Source of the DNA: an uncultured Lachnospiraceae bacterium
GTDB taxonomy: Bacteria > Bacillota > Clostridia > Lachnospirales > Lachnospiraceae
Direction of reading: 5' to 3'
Length of the DNA: 11,759 bases
Assembly: GCA_949346185.1 (NCBI GenBank)
Contig: CASGVX010000036.1
Span: forward strand, 1 to 11,759
Part shown: positions 7,191 to 11,759 of the stretch, piece after piece
Layout of the letters: each line of letters opens with the position of its first letter
Numbering within the stretch: position 1 is the stretch's first letter
Program-made: the position numbers and the translations under genes
The notes under the pieces: generated by a model
Databases searched by the model: none
Told to the model about the DNA's origin: nothing
The model's input: only the letters and a program-made list of their open reading frames with translations

Positions 7191-8024
7191 ATGGAAATAG
7201 ATAGACGGAGGGTAATGGATTCCTTTGCGGAGTATGCCAGTCATTATGATGCCTCGGATGGCAAGATTAAGTTAAAGATAGACCATACATATCGGGTGGC
7301 GGCGCTGTGCGACCGGATTGCCAGAAGTTTGAATTTGCCGATACGGGATGTGGATTTGGCATGGCTTCTGGGAATGCTCCATGACGTGGGGAGATTTGAA
7401 CAGCTGCGCCAATATGGGACTTTTTCTGATGCGGACAGCATTGATCATGCGCATTATGCTATAGAAATCCTTTTTAATCAGGGAAGGTTGGAGGATTATA
7501 TAGAAATTGTTCCGGAGAAGGAGGATAGTATAAATCATCCTGAATATTTTGCCGGGAAGCATGCGGGAGCAAATGAAAGTACTTTTATTATTTATAAGGC
7601 TATTTGGAATCACAGCGCATTCCGGGTGGAGGATGGATTGGATAGCCGTACGAGAATGTTTTGCGATATTTTGCGGGATGCGGACAAAGTGGATATCTTG
7701 AAGGTGAATCAGGAAGTACCCATTCAAGTGATTTATAATGTGACTACCGAGGAACTTCGCCATGCCGAGGTGACAGAGACGGTGATGCGGCAGTTTTTTG
7801 ATCGTCATGCCATCCTGCGCAGCACTAAGAAGACTTGCGTTGACAATATTGTAGGACATGCTGCACTGGTATTTGAATTGGTATATTCTGAGAGCAGGAG
7901 AATAGTGGAAGAGCAGGGATATCTGCATAGGCTATTGAAATTTTCCTCGGACAATCCAAAAACTAGACAACAGTTTCAGCAGTTGCGGGAATGCATGGAG
8001 ACGTATTTGGCGGATGCCATGTGA
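7191..8024 (+). CDS. HD-domain phosphohydrolase
   Basis: The product is a cytosolic protein of 277 residues with the metal-binding order of the HD superfamily: H32 in IDHTYRV, the H64-D65 doublet in LGMLHDVGRF, H86/H88 in SIDHAHYA, H141 in IWNHSAF, and D163/D165 in LRDADKVDIL. These suggest a one- or two-metal phosphohydrolase acting on nucleotides or related phosphate esters; the substrate cannot be told from sequence. The ATG at 7191 is chosen because MEIDRRRV... begins the conserved N-terminal helix, though its ribosome site (GGAAAGG, 11 bases away) is modest. The ATG at 7215 has GGAGGG only two bases before it, too close to be ideal. A TTG at 7131 is possible but unsupported. No terminator follows; the tandem array begins 18 bases after the stop. 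Confidence 0.88.
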   Translation: MEIDRRRVMDSFAEYASHYDASDGKIKLKIDHTYRVAALCDRIARSLNLPIRDVDLAWLLGMLHDVGRFEQLRQYGTFSDADSIDHAHYAIEILFNQGRLEDYIEIVPEKEDSINHPEYFAGKHAGANESTFIIYKAIWNHSAFRVEDGLDSRTRMFCDILRDADKVDILKVNQEVPIQVIYNVTTEELRHAEVTETVMRQFFDRHAILRSTKKTCVDNIVGHAALVFELVYSESRRIVEEQGYLHRLLKFSSDNPKTRQQFQQLRECMETYLADAM

Positions 8025-8041
8025 GTTGCCGGTATTGAAAG

Positions 8042-8222
8042 AACGGTATTGCGGTTTGGGAAGCGTCATGTCAAATGAGATTGGAATATTGGAGTATCAT
8101 GATAAAATGGCATTGGAGCATGGGAAGCATCATGTCAAACGAGATTGGAATATTGGAGTGTCATGATAAAATGGCATTAGAATTTGGATAATATCATGAT
8201 AAACGGTATTATAGAGAGGAGG
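8042..8222 (+). repeat. Tandem array with exact 32-base period
   Basis: Units begin AAYGR at 8042, 8074, 8106, 8138, 8170 and 8202, every interval exactly 32 bases. Five units are complete, and the sixth merges into the ribosome site of the next gene. Each unit has the form AAYGRYATTRGA followed by a GG-rich middle and a TCATGWYA end. Alternate units are more alike, so a 64-base repeat (8057-8120 and 8121-8184, 57 of 64 identical) sits on top of an older 32-base duplication. The palindrome TATCATGATA occurs at 8095 and 8192, and TGTCATGATA at 8159. There are no unique spacers, so it is not CRISPR. The 32-base step is about three helical turns, which would suit an array of protein sites, but that is inference. 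Confidence 0.85.
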
Positions 8223-8231
8223 ATTATAGCA

Positions 8232-8618
8232 ATGCGGCGGGCATTGGAGAAAAATGTGGGATTGATTATATATTTAGCAGTTTGGGCGGCGTTGTTCTGT
8301 TGGTTTTGGATGGGATCATTGACGGGGAATGAAGCAATTTATTCCTTGGGAGCATTTTACGTACTTCTCCCGGTCAGTGCGATGGTAGTGTCTGTGATGT
8401 ACGGCATGGGAAGGGAGAGAATCCGATACGTTGTCCCTGTTATATTGGGCTTGCTGGAAATGCTGCTGGAATTTCTTACCTTTACATTGGCCAATGTCAT
8501 AAGTAACGGAAAATGGAGTTCTTGGAATGGTTTGGACTGGAGCATGTGCCTGTTTTCTCTGGTGCCTTCGTTGCTGGGGGTGGCTATTGGAGAGGTTTTG
8601 AGAAGGGTCAAGCAATAA
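8232..8618 (+). CDS. Small integral membrane protein, four helices
   Basis: The protein has 128 residues from the ATG at 8232, which follows GAGAGGAGG with nine bases between. An upstream TTG (8184) and ATG (8196) in the same frame lie inside the repeat array and are not favoured. Four hydrophobic segments are visible: about residues 8-29 (VGLIIYLAVWAALFCWFWMG), 36-60, 66-92 and 103-122. The short N-terminal tail is basic and the C-terminus ends in RRVKQ. I do not recognise the family and assign no function. The gene directly follows the 32-base array, which therefore makes up its leader and perhaps its control region. No clear terminator follows; the guaA promoter begins about 40 bases after the stop. 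Confidence 0.75.
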   Translation: MRRALEKNVGLIIYLAVWAALFCWFWMGSLTGNEAIYSLGAFYVLLPVSAMVVSVMYGMGRERIRYVVPVILGLLEMLLEFLTFTLANVISNGKWSSWNGLDWSMCLFSLVPSLLGVAIGEVLRRVKQ

Positions 8619-8659
8619 GAGGAGTGGGAAATAGGCAGCAATTGACTTGAAAGTTTTGC

Positions 8660-8688
8660 TAGACAGGTGTGGCTGATTATTTTATAAT
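8660..8688 (+). promoter_or_regulatory. Promoter of guaA
   Basis: TAGACA (8660-8665), five of six matches to the -35 consensus, and a perfect TATAAT (8683-8688) are 17 bases apart. Transcription would start near 8695, leaving a leader of about 207 bases before guaA. Confidence 0.7.
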
Positions 8689-8694
8689 GAGAAA

Positions 8695-8901
8695 TAAGTT
8701 GTTGTTATCCCATCATAAGATAGATATGGCAGCGTTAGCAGAGGTGCAGCACATTTGGTGGATATCTGCTTGGTATAAAGCGGAGTGCAGTTTTGATGCC
8801 GTTAGGAACTCGTGTCAGGGCATAGGCTGCAAGGCTATTCCAGAAGGGCATGAATGGCTGTGAAAAAGAATGGCTGTGAATAGTAACAAATGGAGGAAGT
8901 T
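8695..8901 (+). other. Long guaA leader without a recognised riboswitch
   Basis: No gene is supported here. The leader contains CCATCATAAGATAGA at 8709-8723 (identical to 5840-5854), a 6-bp pairing AGATAT (8721-8726) with ATATCT (8761-8766), and GAATGGCTGTGAA twice in a row (about 8852-8864 and 8868-8880). I see no purine-riboswitch core. The second copy of the repeat runs into CTGTGAATAGTA, a motif shared with two other leaders in the window. Confidence 0.45.
8874..8885 (+). repeat. CTGTGAATAGTA leader motif, copy 3
   Basis: It lies 16 bases before the guaA start and forms the end of the second GAATGGCTGTGAA direct repeat in that leader. Confidence 0.4.
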
Positions 8902-10446
8902 ATGGTTCAGGAAAAAGTGATTGTCGTTGATTTTGGAGGGCAGTATAATCAGCTGGTGGCTCGGCGCGTGAGAGAATGTAATGTATTCTGTGAAATTTAT
9001 TCCTATCGCACTGATTTGGAGCAGATTAAGGCTATGAATCCTAAAGGAATTATTTTAACCGGAGGACCGAATAGCTGTATTGAAAAGGATGCTCCTACAT
9101 ATCAGAGAGAGTTATTTGAACTGGGCATACCGGTTTTGGGACTGTGCTATGGCGCCCAGTTGATGCAGCATATTTTAGGGGGAAAAGTGGAAAATGCTCC
9201 TGTGAGTGAATATGGAAAAACAGAAGTCATTGTGAAAAAAACATCCCCTCTTTTTGCGGATGTATCTGAGAAGACAATTTGCTGGATGAGCCATTTTGAC
9301 TATATTTCCCAAGTGGCACCTGGATTTGAAATTACTGCGCATACGGCGGACTGTCCGGTTGCTGCTGCTGAAAATAAAGAAAAAGGCTTGTATGTGATTC
9401 AATTTCATCCAGAGGTTCTCCACACGCCTGAGGGGACGAAAATGATTTATAATTTCGTGCGAAATGTGTGCGGTTGTGCGGGCACTTGGCGCATGGATTC
9501 CTTTGTGGAAAATTCTATCAAGGAAATTCGCCAGAAAGTTGGTGACGGCAAAGTGCTGTGCGCCTTATCCGGAGGTGTGGATTCTTCAGTGGCAGCAGTG
9601 ATGCTGGCGAAGGCTATCGGCAAGCAGCTGACCTGCGTGTTCGTGGATCATGGCCTTCTGCGCAAGAACGAGGGAGATGAAGTGGAAGCAGTCTTCGGGT
9701 CGGAAGGCCAATATGACTTAAATTTTATCCGCATCAATGCTCAGGAGCGTTATTATAATAAATTGGCAGACGTTACGGAGCCGGAGGAGAAGCGTAAAAT
9801 CATCGGTGAGGAATTTATCCGTGTATTTGAGGAAGAGGCGAAAAAAATTGGCACGGTAGATTTCCTTGTGCAGGGAACGATCTATCCGGATGTGGTGGAA
9901 AGCGGCTTGGGCGGCGAGTCCGCAGTGATTAAGTCTCACCACAATGTGGGCGGTTTGCCAGAGTATGTGGACTTTAAAGAGATTATCGAGCCGTTGCGCG
10001 ACTTGTTCAAGGATGAGGTGCGCAAGGCGGGCTTGGAGATGGGGATTCCGGAATATCTGGTATTTCGCCAGCCATTTCCGGGACCGGGGCTGGGTATCCG
10101 CATTATTGGAGAAGTAACTGCGGAGAAGGTTCGCATCGTTCAGGACGCAGATGCCATTTACCGGGAAGAGATTGCCAACGCAGGACTTGACCGCAGCATC
10201 GGTCAGTATTTTGCTGCCCTTACGAATATGCGCTCCGTGGGCGTGATGGGGGATGAGCGGACATATGACTATGCAGTTGCGCTTCGTGCGGTGAATACCA
10301 TTGATTTTATGACGGCAGAGAGTGCGGAAATTCCTTGGGAGGTCTTGCAGAAGGTGATGGGGAGGATCATAAATGAAGTCAAGGGGGTTAACCGGGTGAT
10401 GTATGATTTGACGAGTAAGCCGCCGGGGACGATAGAGTTCGAATAG
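8902..10446 (+). CDS. guaA: GMP synthase (glutamine-hydrolysing)
   Basis: It converts XMP to GMP using ATP and glutamine, the last step of de novo guanine nucleotide synthesis, in the cytosol. The 514 residues from the ATG at 8902 match the usual length. GGAGG stands five to seven bases before this ATG, whereas the in-frame ATG at 8890 overlaps that site and is rejected. The class I glutamine amidotransferase domain has VDFGGQYNQL, TGGPNS, the nucleophile C82 in GLCYG, and H169/E171 in FHPEV. The ATP pyrophosphatase domain has SGGVDSS at 223-229. The C-terminal dimerisation domain has RQPFPGPGLGIR and ends in the conserved VMYDLTSKPPGTIEFE. The gene appears intact. Its last codons are the probable attachment site of the element that follows. 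Confidence 0.98.
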   Translation: MVQEKVIVVDFGGQYNQLVARRVRECNVFCEIYSYRTDLEQIKAMNPKGIILTGGPNSCIEKDAPTYQRELFELGIPVLGLCYGAQLMQHILGGKVENAPVSEYGKTEVIVKKTSPLFADVSEKTICWMSHFDYISQVAPGFEITAHTADCPVAAAENKEKGLYVIQFHPEVLHTPEGTKMIYNFVRNVCGCAGTWRMDSFVENSIKEIRQKVGDGKVLCALSGGVDSSVAAVMLAKAIGKQLTCVFVDHGLLRKNEGDEVEAVFGSEGQYDLNFIRINAQERYYNKLADVTEPEEKRKIIGEEFIRVFEEEAKKIGTVDFLVQGTIYPDVVESGLGGESAVIKSHHNVGGLPEYVDFKEIIEPLRDLFKDEVRKAGLEMGIPEYLVFRQPFPGPGLGIRIIGEVTAEKVRIVQDADAIYREEIANAGLDRSIGQYFAALTNMRSVGVMGDERTYDYAVALRAVNTIDFMTAESAEIPWEVLQKVMGRIINEVKGVNRVMYDLTSKPPGTIEFE

Positions 10447-10451
10447 GGGAC
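10425..10451 (+). other. Probable attachment site (att) in the 3' end of guaA
   Basis: The last guaA codons and stop hold a TTCGAA palindrome (10438-10443) framed by two direct GGGGAC copies 21 bases apart (10425-10430 and 10446-10451). The 3' end of guaA is a known insertion target for genomic islands, and a tyrosine integrase gene converges on it 480 bases away. The element would keep guaA intact by bringing in an identical 3' end. The matching att copy must lie beyond base 11759, so this is inferred. Confidence 0.5.
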
Positions 10452-10456
10452 ATTTG

Positions 10457-10500
10457 GACTGGAAAGTGCGTAAAATCAGTGCTTTCCAGTCTTTTACTTT
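10457..10500 (+). terminator. Strong terminator of guaA
   Basis: A perfect 10-bp stem, GACTGGAAAG (10457-10466) with CTTTCCAGTC (10482-10491), is followed directly by TTTTACTTT. It lies 10 bases after the guaA stop codon. Confidence 0.9.
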
Positions 10501-10567
10501 GCTCTGTGATGTTAATATGATGTCGATAAATAGAGTCGATTACTTTCACTACTCAAAAAGGATATCA

Positions 10568-10596
10568 TTGTAATTCCCATCGAACTGTGATAAAAT
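10568..10596 (+). promoter_or_regulatory. Promoter of the holin-like toxin
   Basis: TTGTAA (10568-10573) and TAAAAT (10591-10596) are 17 bases apart, with TGA before the -10 box forming an extended -10. Transcription would begin near 10603, giving an 85-base leader before the toxin start. Confidence 0.55.
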
Positions 10597-10629
10597 TCTA
10601 ATTGCGGAAAAGTGCCCATGACAGGGGCG

Positions 10630-10682
10630 GCAGCCTCCCGAGCCAATGACCGGCTTGCCGGAATACATAGGAAGGGAGGTGC
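10630..10682 (+). promoter_or_regulatory. Leader structure sequestering the toxin Shine-Dalgarno site
   Basis: CCTCCC (10634-10639) is exactly complementary to the toxin ribosome site GGGAGG (10674-10679). The pairing extends to GCA (10630-10632) with TGC (10680-10682), leaving one bulged G, for nine pairs in all. The enclosed stretch has its own CCGG-CTTG-CCGG hairpin (10650-10661). Full-length toxin mRNA would thus be poorly translated until processed or refolded, a recurring feature of type I toxin mRNAs. Confidence 0.6.
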
Positions 10683-10687
10683 GTATC

Positions 10688-10804
10688 ATGAGAACTGCAG
10701 ATATTATTTTAATATTCATCGGGATTATTAGCTTGCTGATATCCTTTGGAAGTTTGATTGTTGCGTTTCTGACCTTTCTCGATAAGAGAAGTAAGAAGAA
10801 ATAA
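10688..10804 (+). CDS. Small holin-like toxin of a type I toxin-antitoxin system
   Basis: This 38-residue peptide begins after a strong AAGGGAGGT site seven bases upstream. It has a single membrane helix (about residues 6-31) and a basic tail, LDKRSKKK. The ISFGSLIVAFLTFLDKR pattern matches the putative holin-like toxin (Hol_Tox) family, related in style to TxpA. Such peptides insert into the cytoplasmic membrane and are kept silent by an antisense RNA. The surroundings agree with this: its own promoter, a leader that hides the ribosome site, and a convergent minus-strand promoter with a terminator overlapping the 3' end. It lies between the guaA attachment site and the integrase, so it probably helps keep the element in the population. 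Toxicity is inferred, not shown. Confidence 0.8.
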   Translation: MRTADIILIFIGIISLLISFGSLIVAFLTFLDKRSKKK

Positions 10805-10836
10805 AAATGCCTAACCTGTCTGCCAACAGGTTAGGC
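10796..10836 (-). terminator. Terminator of the antisense RNA
   Basis: An 11-bp perfect stem (10809-10819 with 10826-10836, six-base loop) is followed on the minus strand by a T-rich tail over 10808-10796. On the plus strand the same hairpin is not followed by T residues, so it works in the minus direction only. Confidence 0.75.
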
Positions 10837-10898
10837 GGTGCTCGATAGAGCATTTCCACAATCGAGAGGCATCCACCCTTGGAGTGGGTGCTTTTCTT
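10800..10898 (-). ncRNA. Antisense antitoxin RNA to the toxin 3' region
   Basis: A minus-strand promoter (10905-10933) would start an RNA near 10898. It would run leftward for about 95-100 bases and stop at the hairpin 10809-10836 followed on that strand by ATTTTTATTTCTT. It would be fully complementary to the 3' untranslated region of the toxin mRNA, just reaching the toxin stop codon, the geometry of RatA with TxpA. The antisense hairpin loop TGGCAG is the complement of the toxin-mRNA loop CTGCCA, and with its preceding T gives a YUNR-like TTGG, suited to loop-loop contact. A second hairpin, TGCTC-GATA-GAGCA, lies in the middle. Confidence 0.6.
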
Positions 10899-10900
10899 AT
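10869..10900 (+). terminator. Terminator of the toxin mRNA
   Basis: GCATCCAC (10869-10876) pairs with GTGGGTGC (10884-10891), with one T-G wobble, followed by TTTTCTTAT. It would end the toxin mRNA about 300 bases after its start, close to the antisense RNA start on the other strand. Confidence 0.75.
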
Positions 10901-10904
10901 ACAT

Positions 10905-10933
10905 AATATACCATAATCAGCAGGGAGTTTCAA
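10905..10933 (-). promoter_or_regulatory. Promoter of the antisense antitoxin RNA
   Basis: On the minus strand TTGAAA (10928-10933) and TATATT (10905-10910) are exactly 17 bases apart, with TGG before the -10 box (extended -10). The -35 hexamer contains the TGA stop codon of the integrase gene, so the element's end and the antitoxin promoter are tightly joined. By eye it matches consensus better than the toxin promoter, as expected for an antitoxin that must be in excess. Confidence 0.65.
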
Positions 10934-11759
10934 GTGATTTCTTCATTTGGCGGCATCTGGCGAAACTGATTCAACCTGTCGGCCAGTTGCTGATCCTTGT
11001 CCGGATACAGGTGGGAATAGGTGTCAAGCGTGGTCTTTACGGATTCGTGCCCCAGGCGGTCGGCAATCTCCAGCGGGGAAAACCCGAGCTCGATCAGCAT
11101 GCTTGCGTGCGAGTGCCGGAGGTCGTGGACCCTTATGGGAGGCAGTCCGGCCTTCTCTGCAACTCTTTTGATTTCCTTATCCAGGGCGGATTTCGTGAAA
11201 TAGAATATCCTGTCCCCTTTTTCGATGCCATAAAGTTTTGATATATATTCCCGAATGTCATCGTACAGGAAATCCGGGATTGCTATGCATCGCTTGGCCT
11301 TCGGCGTCTTTGGCTCAAGGAATAGCTCCTGCCCCTGCACCTTCGCATAGTTCTTGTTGATATCGATCCGCTTCGTGGGAAGGATGTCTGCAGGGGTGAG
11401 TGCAAGAAGCTCCCCGGAACGCATGCCGGTGTAGAACAGCACGTCAAAGGCCAGCTTTACAGATGATTTCTGTATGGCCTTGGAAAATTGCTCGTACTGC
11501 TCCTGCGTCCAGATGCGCATTTCATCAGCATTGCTTTTCCCCATGCTTCCCGCTGCCTTGCATGGGTTGGAGGCCAGCTGGTAATGGGCTACGGCATAGT
11601 TCATGAGGGCGGAGAGCTGGTTGTTCACGGTTTTCAAGTAGGTCTGGGAGAATGGCTTCCCCTTGTCGTCCCGGTATGAAATCAACTCGTTCTGCCATTT
11701 GCGGACCTTGATGGTGTCAATGTCGCACACTTTCAGATTCCCGAAATATGGAAGGAGCT
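10930..11759 (-). CDS. int: Tyrosine integrase, N-terminus beyond window
   Basis: The gene runs leftward and is cut by the window end: the frame is open to base 11757 with LLPYFGNLK preceding a GTG at 11730, so that GTG is probably not the true start. The 275 visible residues comprise the end of the N-terminal core-binding domain (VRKWQNELI ... NYAVAHYQLASNPC) and a full catalytic domain. The first arginine is in TGMRSGELLAL, the hairpin lysine region is EPKTPKAKR, HxxR is in HDLRHSHASML, the second histidine is in LGHESVKTTL, and the tyrosine nucleophile is in DTYSHLYPD. This is the R-K-H-R-H-Y set of phage- and ICE-type integrases, which catalyse site-specific insertion and excision. It points toward the 3' end of guaA, its likely target. 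The stop codon overlaps the antitoxin promoter. Element type (ICE, phage, island) cannot be told here. Confidence 0.95.
   Translation of the reverse strand, partial: LLPYFGNLKVCDIDTIKVRKWQNELISYRDDKGKPFSQTYLKTVNNQLSALMNYAVAHYQLASNPCKAAGSMGKSNADEMRIWTQEQYEQFSKAIQKSSVKLAFDVLFYTGMRSGELLALTPADILPTKRIDINKNYAKVQGQELFLEPKTPKAKRCIAIPDFLYDDIREYISKLYGIEKGDRIFYFTKSALDKEIKRVAEKAGLPPIRVHDLRHSHASMLIELGFSPLEIADRLGHESVKTTLDTYSHLYPDKDQQLADRLNQFRQMPPNEEIT

Noticed and set aside
8042..8222. CRISPR array
   Set aside because: The repeats are directly adjacent and spaced by their own length, with no unique spacers and no cas genes nearby.
8669..8863. 64-codon frame in the guaA leader
   Set aside because: Its start lies upstream of or inside the -10 box of the guaA promoter and no ribosome site is present, so it would not be translated from that transcript.
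8695..8901. Purine riboswitch before guaA
   Set aside because: The conserved three-way-junction core bases of guanine riboswitches are not present, and no terminator hairpin is seen.
10531..10545. TAGAGTCGAT as a second att copy
   Set aside because: It only loosely resembles the TAGAGTTCGAATAG end of guaA, with gaps, and lies on the same side as the proposed att; too weak to claim.
10879..11241. Plus-strand frames opposite the integrase
   Set aside because: The minus-strand frame has the full catalytic set of a tyrosine recombinase; the plus frames have no start signals or domains.

Overview
The window looks like a chromosomal segment from a Gram-positive anaerobe of the Clostridia, most likely a Lachnospiraceae-type gut bacterium. 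The evidence is strong GGAGG ribosome sites, a T-box-like leader end before ileS, an IleRS of eukaryote-like type, small DUF4846, AIM24 and HD-domain proteins, and a holin-like small toxin. No species call is possible from sequence alone.

Region 1 (1-4320): the end of a probable T-box leader, then ileS (isoleucyl-tRNA synthetase), followed 34 bases later by a membrane-anchored DUF4846 protein. Region 2 (4321-5780): a gene-poor stretch with a possible small RNA ending in a terminator, a decayed reverse-strand gene remnant, and a membrane-anchored LytM/M23-fold protein that has lost the zinc ligands. Region 3 (5781-6415): about 635 bases with no convincing gene but much structure: a roughly 168-base rod-like imperfect hairpin, a good promoter, and a roughly 163-base palindromic (MITE-like) element. 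Region 4 (6416-8618): an AIM24-family protein, an HD-domain phosphohydrolase, then a tandem array with an exact 32-base period running into the ribosome binding site of a four-helix membrane protein. Region 5 (8619-10495): a promoter and 200-base leader, then guaA (GMP synthase) with a strong terminator. Region 6 (10496-11759): a compact type I toxin-antitoxin-like module (holin-like toxin with a convergent antisense RNA), then the 3' part of a tyrosine integrase gene pointing toward guaA and cut by the window end.

The most notable arrangement is the last one. The 3' end of guaA is a known integration hotspot for genomic islands. Here an integrase converges on it, with a type I toxin module sitting between the presumed attachment site and int. 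The window therefore probably holds the left end of an integrative element whose cargo and other end lie beyond base 11759. In the toxin module I can see a toxin promoter, a Shine-Dalgarno-sequestering leader, the 38-residue toxin, overlapping terminators on both strands, and an antisense promoter whose -35 box overlaps the integrase stop codon. Upstream of guaA the genes are mostly housekeeping or poorly characterised and show no obvious shared pathway. The structured intergenic repeats are the other main points of interest.
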